Positions 10,290-18,231 of a stretch of DNA of 64,000 nt are shown piece by piece. The notes under the pieces were generated by a model, which did no database searches, was not told the DNA's origin, and worked only from the letters and a program-made list of their open reading frames with translations. Location: NCBI RefSeq assembly GCF_011100465.1, contig NZ_CP049740.1:2224001-2288000 (forward strand), read 5' to 3'. The position numbers and the translations under genes are program-made. This DNA comes from Jeotgalibaca arthritidis. Lineage in GTDB: Bacteria > Bacillota > Bacilli > Lactobacillales > Aerococcaceae. How positions within the stretch are numbered: position 1 is the first letter of the stretch; every line of letters starts with the position of its first letter.

Positions 10290-11168
10290 TTATTTTTTAA
10301 TTTGACTCATAACTTCTTCAGCAAAGTTTTCTTGACGTTTCTCAATACCTTCGCCCACTTCGAAGCGGATGAATGATTTCACAGAACCACCTTTAGATTC
10401 TGCAAATTTAGAAACAGTCATATCTGGATCTTTAACGAATGATTGGTCATTCAATGAGATTTCGCTCAAGAATTTGTTCAAACGTCCTACGATCATTTTT
10501 TCTACGATGTTAGCAGGTTTTCCTTCGTTTAGAGCTTGTTCAGTTAGAACTTTTTTCTCATGTTCTAATTCTTCTGAAGAAACTTCTTCACGAGAAACGT
10601 ATTTAGGATTGATTGCTGCAACGTGCATTGAAATGTCTTTAGCAGTTTCTTCGTCAGCGCCTTCTAGTACAGAAAGAACAACGATACGTCCACCTTGGTG
10701 AGAGTATGCTCCGAAAGATTGAGAATCAGTTTTCTCAACGATTTCAAAACGACGTAGAGAAATTTTTTCTCCGATAACTGATGTTGCAGTAGCGATTGTG
10801 TCGCTTAATGTACCTTCTTCAGTTGATAAGTTTAATGCTTCTTCAACGTTAGCTGGTTTGTTGTCTGCGATAAGTGTTGTTACGTCTTGAACTAATTTTT
10901 GGAATTGATCGTTTTTAGCAACGAAGTCAGTTTCAGCGTTAATTTCTACAACAACTGCTGTGTTGCCAGATACATAAACGTTTGCTAACCCTTCTGCTGC
11001 GATACGGTCAGCTTTTTTAGCTGCTTTAGCCATACCGTTTTCTCTTAAGTAGTCTACTGCTTGATCCATATCTCCATCAACAGCTACTAAAGCTTTTTTA
11101 GCGTCCATCATACCAACGCCTGTCATATCACGTAATTCTTTTACCATTTTTGCGGTAACTTGTGCCAT
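10290..11168 (-). CDS. tsf: Elongation factor Ts
   Basis: A 292-residue nucleotide exchange factor for EF-Tu. The N-terminal UBA-like domain ([26 protein letters not shown]) and the TDFVAKN motif that contacts EF-Tu are visible, as is [10 protein letters not shown] in the core. The open frame continues 16 codons further upstream, but the ATG at 11168 has AGGAGG at the right distance and matches the family N-terminus. It follows rpsB after a 135-bp gap holding a strong hairpin. Confidence 0.97.
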   Translation of the reverse strand: MAQVTAKMVKELRDMTGVGMMDAKKALVAVDGDMDQAVDYLRENGMAKAAKKADRIAAEGLANVYVSGNTAVVVEINAETDFVAKNDQFQKLVQDVTTLIADNKPANVEEALNLSTEEGTLSDTIATATSVIGEKISLRRFEIVEKTDSQSFGAYSHQGGRIVVLSVLEGADEETAKDISMHVAAINPKYVSREEVSSEELEHEKKVLTEQALNEGKPANIVEKMIVGRLNKFLSEISLNDQSFVKDPDMTVSKFAESKGGSVKSFIRFEVGEGIEKRQENFAEEVMSQIKK

Positions 11169-11202
11169 GTTAAAAAACCTCCTATTATAATTGTTTTCAT
11201 AT

Positions 11203-11268
11203 AAAAACTGTTTCAAAATAGAAAATATGCTGGCTTTGTCCTGCTATATCATTCTTATTTTGAAACAG
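11203..11268 (-). terminator. Long-stem terminator / attenuator between rpsB and tsf
   Basis: CTGTTTCAAAATA (11208-11220) is a perfect 13-bp reverse complement of 11256-11268. The loop is 35 nt, and five T follow on the minus strand. It lies between rpsB and tsf, so it should lower tsf transcription relative to rpsB or end a short rpsB mRNA. Confidence 0.75.
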
Positions 11269-11303
11269 CCATGTTCAATCAACTATTTTCTTAGAAAAAT
11301 TGA

Positions 11304-12083
11304 TTATGCGTTTTCGTTGTTTCCTTCAACAACTTCAACGATTTCTTCTAATGATGTTGCTTCTTCTTCAGTTGAGAAAGCTTCTTCAACTGCTTGGTCA
11401 GCACCTTGGTTACCTTCGATGAAAGCATCTGCCATTTTAGCAGTGATTAGCTTAACGGCACGAATAGCGTCGTCGTTTGATGGAATAACTACATCGATTT
11501 CATCTGGGTCACAGTTTGTATCAACCATAGCAACGATAGGAATGTTCAATTTATGAGCTTCTTGAACAGCGATTCTTTCTTTTCTTGGGTCAACGATGAA
11601 CATTACATCTGGAATTCTTGGCATATCTTTGATACCGCCTAGGAATTTTTCAAGACGTTCGTGTTCTTTACGTAAGATACCAACTTCTTTTTTAGGTAGA
11701 AGTTCGAAAGTACCATCTTCAGACATTCTTTCGATGTCTTTTAGACGTTTGATACGTTTTTGGATTGTATCCCAGTTAGTCAATGTTCCACCTAACCAAC
11801 GGTGGTTAACGAAGTATTGTCCTGAACGGATAGCTTCATCTTTAATAGCTTCTTGAGCTTGTTTTTTTGTTCCTACAAAAAGAGCAACGCCGCCATCTTC
11901 AGCGACTTCACGCATGTAGTTGTATGCGTTATCTACTAACTTAACTGTTTTTTGTAAGTCGATAATGTAGATACCGTTTCTTTCTGTAAAGATGTATTGT
12001 TTCATTTTTGGGTTCCAACGGCGTGTTTGATGACCGAAGTGAACACCAGCTTCTAGCAATTGTTTCATTGAAATTACTGCCAT
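11304..12083 (-). CDS. rpsB: 30S ribosomal protein S2
   Basis: A 259-residue small-subunit protein. The signature motifs are present: [19 protein letters not shown] at the start, [14 protein letters not shown] (about 87-100), and [19 protein letters not shown] (about 155-173). The start at MAVISMKQ has GGAGG upstream; five codons of open frame before it were discarded. An acidic C-terminal tail ([22 protein letters not shown]) is typical of Gram-positive S2. A strong promoter and a leader of about 120 nt precede it. Confidence 0.98.
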   Translation of the reverse strand: MAVISMKQLLEAGVHFGHQTRRWNPKMKQYIFTERNGIYIIDLQKTVKLVDNAYNYMREVAEDGGVALFVGTKKQAQEAIKDEAIRSGQYFVNHRWLGGTLTNWDTIQKRIKRLKDIERMSEDGTFELLPKKEVGILRKEHERLEKFLGGIKDMPRIPDVMFIVDPRKERIAVQEAHKLNIPIVAMVDTNCDPDEIDVVIPSNDDAIRAVKLITAKMADAFIEGNQGADQAVEEAFSTEEEATSLEEIVEVVEGNNENA

Positions 12084-12210
12084 GTTGTATTCCTCCATTT
12101 GGTTTTGTATTTTTCCTCCCCCAACTTCAATTACAAGTATGACTTCATCGAAGCACCCATCCCTGCATCCATTGAGGTGTGAAATATTTGGTGTTTTAGC
12201 ACCGTCTTAC

Positions 12211-12238
12211 ATTATACGGTTATTTGAAAAAAATGCAA
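12211..12238 (-). promoter_or_regulatory. Sigma-A promoter of rpsB
   Basis: On the minus strand TTGCAT (12233-12238) and a consensus TATAAT (12211-12216) are 16 bp apart. It gives a leader of about 120 nt, including a small GGTG/CACC hairpin at 12190-12203. S2 leaders often carry autoregulatory structure, but I could not confirm one here. Confidence 0.8.
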
Positions 12239-12260
12239 GAAAAATCATAATAAAATTTTC

Positions 12261-12289
12261 TTGAAAATTCTGTCATAGTATCGCATACT
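12261..12289 (+). promoter_or_regulatory. Likely promoter of the plsC-like gene
   Basis: TTGAAA (12261-12266) and CATACT (12284-12289) are 17 bp apart. They point toward the acyltransferase gene and sit back to back with the rpsB promoter. The -10 is weak. Confidence 0.45.
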
Positions 12290-12329
12290 AAGATAACTGA
12301 TTATTTGATTATAAAAAGGAGGTTTCCTA

Positions 12330-12962
12330 TTGTTTTACAATTGTGTTGTTCGAATCGTCGGATTTGTTGTCTGGCTATTAAATGGCAAGACTGACGTTCA
12401 GAATAAAGAAAAGTTACCAAAAGCTGAAACATATATTTTAGCGGCACCACACCGGAGTTGGCTTGATCCCATTTTTATAGCTGTGGCAGCCTATCCCCAT
12501 GTATACTCTACTATGGCTAAACAAGAGCTATTTAAAAAAGGCTTCATTAATTGGTTTTTAAGAAAAATGCACGCCTTTCCTGTTAACCGTGAAAATCCAG
12601 GTCCTAGCGCCTTAAAACAACCCGTTAACATTTTAAAAGAAGGCGAACGTAATATTTTTATTTTCTCTACTGGTTCTCGCTATGATAATGAAGTTAAAGG
12701 CGGTACGTCCGCTATGGCTCGCTTAGCCAAAGTTCCGATTGTACCGGTCGTTTTCCAAGGACCGTTTTCTTTAAAAGCTTTAATTAAAAGAGAAAATGCT
12801 TTTGTTCGTTTTGGTGATCCGATTCGTTTACCGGAAGGCAAACGAATTAGCAAAGATGAATTAGCAGCTATCGATCAAGCTTTAATGGATTCATTTGATC
12901 GTTTAGACAATGAAGTCAATCCTAATTTTAAATATGACTATACAAAAAAACAGAGCTCCTAA
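12330..12962 (+). CDS. plsC: 1-acyl-sn-glycerol-3-phosphate acyltransferase (PlsC family)
   Basis: A 210-residue membrane-associated acyltransferase that adds the second acyl chain to lysophosphatidic acid to make phosphatidic acid, the substrate of CdsA. The catalytic HX4D box is HRSWLD (about 42-47). Block II, FPVNRENPG, and an unusual block III, FSTGSRYDNEVKGG (in place of FPEGTRS), follow, then VPIVPVVFQGP. An N-terminal hydrophobic helix is present. The start is a TTG with AAGGAGG seven bases upstream. Family membership is clear; the acyl-donor preference and whether this is the main PlsC of the cell are not. Confidence 0.85.
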   Translation: MFYNCVVRIVGFVVWLLNGKTDVQNKEKLPKAETYILAAPHRSWLDPIFIAVAAYPHVYSTMAKQELFKKGFINWFLRKMHAFPVNRENPGPSALKQPVNILKEGERNIFIFSTGSRYDNEVKGGTSAMARLAKVPIVPVVFQGPFSLKALIKRENAFVRFGDPIRLPEGKRISKDELAAIDQALMDSFDRLDNEVNPNFKYDYTKKQSS

Positions 12963-12976
12963 GCTCTGTTTTTTTT
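12944..12976. terminator. Bidirectional terminator between plsC and the ABC exporter
   Basis: A perfect 7-bp stem CAGAGCT/AGCTCTG (12951-12957 / 12962-12968) has seven A before it and eight T after it. It can therefore end transcription from both convergent genes. The plsC stop codon lies inside the loop. Confidence 0.93.
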
Positions 12977-12977
12977 G

Positions 12978-14753
12978 TTAATCTGACATTGATTGTAGTT
13001 GGTACATATCGTAGTAAATGCCTTTTTTAGCAATCAAATCATCGTGTTTACCACGTTCGATAATCTCACCCTTATCAAGAACTAAGATGAGGTCAGCATC
13101 ACGAATCGTTGATAAACGATGGGCAATCGCAATCGTTGTACGCCCTTTTCGCATTTTATTCATACTCTCTTGAATTAACAATTCTGTTTCCGTATCAATA
13201 TTAGCAGTCGCTTCATCTAAAACTAAAATCTTAGGGTCGCGGATAATCGTCCGTGCAAAAGAAATCAGTTGGCGTTCCCCACTTGAGTAAGAAGCCCCTC
13301 TCTCAATAACCTTTGCGTGGTATTGCTCAGGGAATTGCTCGATAAAATGATTGGCGTGAACAAATTCTGCAGCATCCTGAATAGCTACGTCATCTAATTC
13401 ATCATTCATGAGACGGATATTACGGCTAACATCACCATAAAACAAGAATGAATCTTGTAGAACAAGCCCCATCTGTCTTCTAATTTCCTCGATTGGATAT
13501 TTTTTAATTGATTGTCCATCAATCAGTATATCCCCTTCGTAAAACTCATAAAAACGCATTAGGACATTAATAATAGAACTTTTACCACTACCTGTATGTC
13601 CAATCAAAGCAACCGTTTCGCCAGGATTAGCAGTAAAACTAATGTTTTTCAAAACGTTATGTTCGTTATCATAGGCGAATGTCACATTTTTAAACTCAAT
13701 TTTACCTTTTGTAATAGCTAAATCAGCTTCTTCATTTTGTTGAGGGACTAGTTCATCATGATCGAGTACACGGATGACACGATAGCTTGACACAATCCCG
13801 TCTTGAAAAACACTCAAGTTGTCCATCATCATTCCAAGTGGTCTAAAGAAGTTGTTAATGTAGCTAGTAAAGGAATAAATAACCCCTATCTCCACAAATT
13901 GGTCAAATGACTGTTCACCAAACAAATACAACACAACCGTCAATGCAATGGCTTGTAACAAACTGATAAAGGGATTAAGAAGCAAGGCATTCATCCTAAC
14001 CATGGCTATTCTGCCACGCGCATACTCTTCGTTAACATCACTAAATTCCTTTTGCAGTCTTTTTTCTTGGCGGAACTGTTGAATAATAGACATCCCTAGT
14101 ATATTCTCATTCAATTTTGTGTTTAGTTCACTTAGCTTTTCTCTCATTGTGCGGTATACGCGAGTACTGACACGTTGGTAAAACCATACCATTAAGGCCA
14201 TAACAGGCAAGAAATAAAGAAAGGTTAAGGTGATTTTTACATCTAATACCCACATTGCAATAAAAACTGTTACGATGCTCAGCAGTCCCTCTGCTAGAGC
14301 CAAGAAGACAGCCCAAAAATCTTTAATGGTTTCCGTGTCATTTGTCACACGAGACACAATTGAACCGGCCGGTGTTTGATCGAAATACCGCATGCCGAGT
14401 TGATTAACTTTTCTAAACAGTTGATTACGAATATTCTCGACTGTTTTTTCGGACGCCACGCTAAATAGATAATTCTGAAAATACATCGTAAGCATGCTGA
14501 TGATAATGGATAACATGTACAATAGTGAAAATTGAATCGCAATCGAAATGGTTGCTTCCCCTTGAGTGACATAGTTATCGAGAAATACTTGAATAATCCT
14601 AGGGGAGACAACATCGGTTATAGCTAGTCCGACACCAAAAATAAAGGACCAAATAAATGGTGCTTTAAAAGGTAACGCATAAGCTACAATTCGTTTAACA
14701 ACTCGAACTTGTTCTTTGACCGGAATGGTTTTAGACCAAACTGATTGTTCCAT
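12978..14753 (-). CDS. ABC exporter half-transporter, second subunit (YheH/LmrD-like)
   Basis: A 591-residue protein: six-helix transmembrane domain (about 30-320) fused to a C-terminal ATPase (about 345-591). Walker A is GHTGSGKSS and Walker B is ILVLDEATANID with the normal catalytic Glu. The Q-loop VLQDSFLF and the H-loop AHRLSTI are present. The signature is non-canonical, YSSGERQ instead of LSGGQ. It overlaps the upstream partner by one base (TAATG). With that partner it should form a heterodimeric exporter of the LmrCD / TM287-288 type with one consensus and one degenerate ATP site. Such pumps export drugs, lipids or peptides; the substrate cannot be inferred here. Confidence 0.88.
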   Translation of the reverse strand: MEQSVWSKTIPVKEQVRVVKRIVAYALPFKAPFIWSFIFGVGLAITDVVSPRIIQVFLDNYVTQGEATISIAIQFSLLYMLSIIISMLTMYFQNYLFSVASEKTVENIRNQLFRKVNQLGMRYFDQTPAGSIVSRVTNDTETIKDFWAVFLALAEGLLSIVTVFIAMWVLDVKITLTFLYFLPVMALMVWFYQRVSTRVYRTMREKLSELNTKLNENILGMSIIQQFRQEKRLQKEFSDVNEEYARGRIAMVRMNALLLNPFISLLQAIALTVVLYLFGEQSFDQFVEIGVIYSFTSYINNFFRPLGMMMDNLSVFQDGIVSSYRVIRVLDHDELVPQQNEEADLAITKGKIEFKNVTFAYDNEHNVLKNISFTANPGETVALIGHTGSGKSSIINVLMRFYEFYEGDILIDGQSIKKYPIEEIRRQMGLVLQDSFLFYGDVSRNIRLMNDELDDVAIQDAAEFVHANHFIEQFPEQYHAKVIERGASYSSGERQLISFARTIIRDPKILVLDEATANIDTETELLIQESMNKMRKGRTTIAIAHRLSTIRDADLILVLDKGEIIERGKHDDLIAKKGIYYDMYQLQSMSD

Positions 14754-16501
14754 TATTTCTCACCTTCTAACTTGCTTTCCAATTGCTGTTTCTCATACAT
14801 TCGACGATACCAGCCTTGGTTTTGCATTAATTGGTCATGATTTCCACGTTCCACAATGGTGCCATTATCTAGAACGATGATTTCGTCAGCGTGCATCACA
14901 CTCGAAATACGATGAGCTGCGATAATAGTCGTTTGATTCTTCCGCTTCTCTTTCAACTGACTTAAAATTCGTTCCTCTGTTTTTGCGTCAACAGCTGATA
15001 AGGAGTCGTCTAAAATCAATAATTCTGGCTGTGTAATCACGGCGCGAGCAATCGAAATCCGTTGCTTTTGACCACCAGAAAGTGACACACCACGTTCCCC
15101 TACCAATGTCTCGTAACCATTTGGAAAACCGAGAATATCATCATGAATCGCTGTAATTCGAGCTGCTTCGTAAACCTCTTCGTCTGAATAAGCTGGATTG
15201 GCGAATCGAATATTATCCGTTACATTTGTTGAAAAAAGAAAGTTATCTTGTGGCACATAACCAATACCACTTAGCAGACTATCCAAGCTATAATCTTTAA
15301 TATTAATACCATTGTAGCTAATGGTGCCATCATAATGATCATATTCTCTTAGCAACAAACTAAATAGGCTACTTTTTCCTGATCCGGTTCGACCGACAAT
15401 ACCTAATGTGTGTCCTTTTGGAAGATGGACAGCAATATCCTTAAGGGAGATTTGTTCTGAATCGCTATATTGGAATGATTGAATCGCAATATCTAAATCA
15501 CCATCTAGTGGCTGAGTAATCGCATGCTTGGGTTCAATAATGCGTGATTGTTCTTGAAGCAGTTCATCGATACGGCTGTAACTAGCGCTACCTCGCTCTA
15601 AAACATTCAATAATCGACCGACAGCAAGCATTGGCCATCTCATTAGAGCAATGTAGCTAAAGAATGTTACGAGGTTACCAATAGTCATTTCGCCATTTTG
15701 AATAAAGTAAGCACCAAAAATCAAAGATAGGGCATATGAAATACCCATAACAAAAATAACAACCGGTCTGAACATCGAATCAATGGCATAGACCTCTTTG
15801 TTTTTTAAAACAACGTCACGAGTCTTCGCTTCAAAATCAGCAATATCTTCCTTTTCCTCGCCAAATGTTTTAATCACCTTTACTCCCGTAACACTTTCTT
15901 GTGTCTTATCATTCAAGGCTGAAAAGGATGCTTGTGCTTTCCTAAAGGTACGATGAATTTTCTTCCCTAAAATTCTTGAAACGAGTGTTAAAGCTGGCAC
16001 TGGTATCATGGCAATTAATGTTAATTTCCAGTTTACGGTTAGCAACATTGTTAAAAACGTAATCCCACCTGATGAGATCGAGTCAGCTAGTGTCAGAATT
16101 CCTGCACCAGCAACCATACGAATGGCATTCAAATCATTAGTGGCGTGAGCCATTAAATCTCCTGTACGATACTTTTGAAAAAATTCGGCATCCATCTTTG
16201 TAAAATGATTAAATAATCGTGTTCGAAGTATTTTTTCAAGTTTAGCAGACGTTCCCCAAATCTCCATGCGCCAAATGTAACGAAAAATATACTGACTAAT
16301 GCCACATAATAGGATAATCCCTGCTTGAATCATTAAACTTCTAGGTGTTAACAATTGCTCATTAATATCATCAATAATATTTCCGACTATTCGGGGTGAA
16401 ACAACTTGTATCAGGGCTACAACAATTAAGAAAAAGACCCCCACTATATAAGAACGCCATTCTTGCTTGAAGAACCACTTTAATTTTTTAAAGATTTGCA
16501 C
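14753..16501 (-). CDS. ABC exporter half-transporter, first subunit (YheI/LmrC-like)
   Basis: A 582-residue half-transporter with six predicted membrane helices and a C-terminal ATPase. Walker A is GRTGSGKSS, the signature is a canonical LSGGQKQR, and the H-loop is AAHRISS. Walker B reads LLILDDSLSAVD, with Asp where the catalytic Glu normally sits. Together with the degenerate signature of the partner this marks a non-hydrolysing ATP site. The frame is open to 16534, but the GTG at 16501 has AAGGAGG eight bases upstream and is the likely start. A terminator lies just upstream, leaving little room for a dedicated promoter. Confidence 0.88.
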   Translation of the reverse strand: MQIFKKLKWFFKQEWRSYIVGVFFLIVVALIQVVSPRIVGNIIDDINEQLLTPRSLMIQAGIILLCGISQYIFRYIWRMEIWGTSAKLEKILRTRLFNHFTKMDAEFFQKYRTGDLMAHATNDLNAIRMVAGAGILTLADSISSGGITFLTMLLTVNWKLTLIAMIPVPALTLVSRILGKKIHRTFRKAQASFSALNDKTQESVTGVKVIKTFGEEKEDIADFEAKTRDVVLKNKEVYAIDSMFRPVVIFVMGISYALSLIFGAYFIQNGEMTIGNLVTFFSYIALMRWPMLAVGRLLNVLERGSASYSRIDELLQEQSRIIEPKHAITQPLDGDLDIAIQSFQYSDSEQISLKDIAVHLPKGHTLGIVGRTGSGKSSLFSLLLREYDHYDGTISYNGINIKDYSLDSLLSGIGYVPQDNFLFSTNVTDNIRFANPAYSDEEVYEAARITAIHDDILGFPNGYETLVGERGVSLSGGQKQRISIARAVITQPELLILDDSLSAVDAKTEERILSQLKEKRKNQTTIIAAHRISSVMHADEIIVLDNGTIVERGNHDQLMQNQGWYRRMYEKQQLESKLEGEK

Positions 16502-16532
16502 GGGTTTCCCTCCTTCTATGTTCATACAAAAC

Positions 16533-16560
16533 AAAAAAGTGGACCCAAAAAAGCATCCAC
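16533..16560 (-). terminator. Intrinsic terminator after yneF
   Basis: On the minus strand GTGGA (16556-16560) pairs with TCCAC (16539-16543), followed by six T. It lies between the yneF-like gene and the ABC exporter start. Confidence 0.7.
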
Positions 16561-16581
16561 ATTTTTCATTATTTCATTCAA

Positions 16582-16815
16582 TTATTTCTTTTTAGCTTTC
16601 TTGTTTTGAACTTTCATAGAAGCCATAATTTGTTTCACTTTGCGTTCTGATGGTTTTTGACCCATTTGCATCATCATGTTGCGTAACATATCTTCTGAAA
16701 TAGGTGGGTTTTCAGCAAAATAATTCATCATATAACGACGTGCCAAAAAGAAGCCACCTACTGCTCCTAAAAGTACCCCTAAAATAACAATAAAAATCCA
16801 TGCACTTGTACTCAA
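16582..16815 (-). CDS. yneF: YneF / UPF0154 family small membrane protein
   Basis: A 77-residue protein with one N-terminal transmembrane helix ([20 protein letters not shown]), then [21 protein letters not shown] and a lysine-rich tail. This is the layout of the UPF0154 (YneF) family found across Firmicutes. Its function is unknown. The TTG at 16815 has AAGGAGG seven bases upstream, and starting there gives the usual family size. It is divergent from lexA. Confidence 0.85.
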   Translation of the reverse strand: MSTSAWIFIVILGVLLGAVGGFFLARRYMMNYFAENPPISEDMLRNMMMQMGQKPSERKVKQIMASMKVQNKKAKKK

Positions 16816-16913
16816 TTTGTATCCTCCTTCCAAAAGTCCTCATTTAAATATATTACAAGATATTCGCCAAAAAGGAAATAGAAAAGCGCAATTATTCATT
16901 TTTTTTCAAATAC

Positions 16914-16927
16914 CGAACATCTGTTTG
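16914..16927 (+). promoter_or_regulatory. LexA operator (SOS box)
   Basis: CGAACATCTGTTTG matches the Gram-positive LexA box CGAAC-N4-GTTCG with one mismatch. Its right half overlaps the -35 of the lexA promoter, so LexA should repress its own gene. Confidence 0.8.
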
Positions 16928-16953
16928 ATTCTTTTAGTTAGGTGTGATAAAAT
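16925..16953 (+). promoter_or_regulatory. lexA promoter
   Basis: TTGATT (16925-16930) and TAAAAT (16948-16953) are 17 bp apart, 33 bp before the lexA start, with the SOS box across the -35. Confidence 0.7.
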
Positions 16954-16985
16954 AACACTATAAAAATACGGGAGATGATGGTCCG

Positions 16986-17609
16986 ATGACTAAAGGTAGA
17001 GACTCAAGACAAATGAACGTTTTGCATTTCATCTATACGGAAGTTCAGCAAAAAGGTTATCCACCAACGGTAAGAGAAATTGGTAATGCCGTAAACCTAT
17101 CATCTACCTCAACCGTTCATGGCCATTTGGCTCGATTAGAAAAAGCAGGATACATCTATCGAGACCCGACTAAACCAAGAGCTATTGAGGTCACTGAATT
17201 AGGTTTACAACAATTAGGAATCAAGAGCGATCAAATGCCATTACTAGGTGTAGTCACAGCTGGTGAGCCAATCTTGGCGGTTGAAGAAGCAACAGACTTC
17301 TTCCCTATTCCACCCAACTTAAAAAATAGTTCGGATGACTTATTTATGCTAACCATCCGAGGAAACAGCATGATTAACGCAGGCATCTACAATAACGATG
17401 CGGTTATTGTTCGAAAACAAGCTTCTGCTGAAAATGGCGATATTGTGATTGCTATTACAGAGGATGAGGAAGCAACCTGTAAACGATTCTACAAAGAAAC
17501 AGATCATTATCGTTTGCAGCCAGAAAATGACGAACTTGAACCGATTATTTTGGACTATGTACAAATATTAGGTAAAGTTGTCGGCTTATACAGAACTCAT
17601 ATCAGTTAA
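16986..17609 (+). CDS. lexA: SOS repressor LexA
   Basis: A 207-residue repressor of DNA-damage genes that cleaves itself when RecA filaments form. The N-terminal winged helix (about 1-70) includes [14 protein letters not shown] and [13 protein letters not shown]. The cleavage site Ala92-Gly93 lies in VVTAGEP. The catalytic Ser128 is in RGNSMI, and Lys167 in ATCKRF is the expected base. Length and all key residues are intact. The ribosome binding site is modest (GGGAGA about 9-12 bases upstream). An SOS box overlaps its promoter and a strong terminator follows. Confidence 0.97.
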   Translation: MTKGRDSRQMNVLHFIYTEVQQKGYPPTVREIGNAVNLSSTSTVHGHLARLEKAGYIYRDPTKPRAIEVTELGLQQLGIKSDQMPLLGVVTAGEPILAVEEATDFFPIPPNLKNSSDDLFMLTIRGNSMINAGIYNNDAVIVRKQASAENGDIVIAITEDEEATCKRFYKETDHYRLQPENDELEPIILDYVQILGKVVGLYRTHIS

Positions 17610-17615
17610 TAGCAA

Positions 17616-17650
17616 CAGCCAGAAAGTAGCATACTTTCTGGCTGTTTTGT
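17616..17650 (+). terminator. lexA terminator
   Basis: A perfect 13-bp stem (17616-17628 / 17632-17644) with a 3-nt loop is followed by TTTTG. Confidence 0.9.
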
Positions 17651-17660
17651 TGTCAAATTT

Positions 17661-17697
17661 AAAAAGAGATTAAGCAAAAGCTCAATCTCTTTTTTTG
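17661..17697. terminator. Terminator after apt (probably bidirectional)
   Basis: AGAGATT (17665-17671) pairs with AATCTCT (17684-17690), with extra inner pairs. Five A flank it on the left and seven or more T on the right. On the minus strand it ends apt; on the plus strand it backs up the lexA terminator. Confidence 0.85.
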
Positions 17698-17700
17698 ATT

Positions 17701-18213
17701 TTAGTATTCCATTAAGTTAAAAATGTCGTAGCCAGAGATTTTATCTCTTCCGTTTAGATCCAACAATTCAATTAAGAATGCTAAACCAACGACTTCGCCA
17801 CCTAATTTTTCAATTAATTCAACTGTTGCTAATGTTGTTCCACCAGTTGCTAGTAAATCATCACAGATTAATACTTTTTCACCAGGTAAAACAGCATCTT
17901 TATGTAATTGAAGAACAGCCTCACCGTATTCTAAACCGTAAGCGATTTCTACTGTTTCACGAGGCAATTTACCTTTTTTACGAGCCATTGCAAAACCACA
18001 ATTTAATCCTACTGCAACTGGACAACCTACCATAAACCCTCTTGCTTCAGGTCCAACAACCTTATCGACACCTTTATCTTTTGCATATTCTACAATTTTA
18101 GCAATTGCAGCCGCATAAGCATCGCCGTCTTGCATTAATGGTGAAATATCTCTAAAAATAATTCCTTCTTCTGGAAAATCTTTCACATCAGCAATATACT
18201 TTTTAAAATCCAT
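17701..18213 (-). CDS. apt: Adenine phosphoribosyltransferase
   Basis: A 170-residue purine-salvage enzyme making AMP from adenine and PRPP. It has the PRPP-binding motif [13 protein letters not shown] (about 118-130) and the APRT segments [14 protein letters not shown] and [10 protein letters not shown] near the N-terminus. The ATG at 18213 has AGGAGG upstream; the frame also contains a TTG one codon earlier. It lies 18 bp downstream of recJ, a standard Firmicute pair. Confidence 0.96.
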   Translation of the reverse strand: MDFKKYIADVKDFPEEGIIFRDISPLMQDGDAYAAAIAKIVEYAKDKGVDKVVGPEARGFMVGCPVAVGLNCGFAMARKKGKLPRETVEIAYGLEYGEAVLQLHKDAVLPGEKVLICDDLLATGGTTLATVELIEKLGGEVVGLAFLIELLDLNGRDKISGYDIFNLMEY

Positions 18214-18231
18214 CAAAATTTCCTCCTATAA

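Noticed and set aside
12082-12264. Plus-strand ORF of 60 residues upstream of plsC
   Set aside because: It runs through the rpsB leader and promoter, has no ribosome binding site and ends before the plsC promoter.
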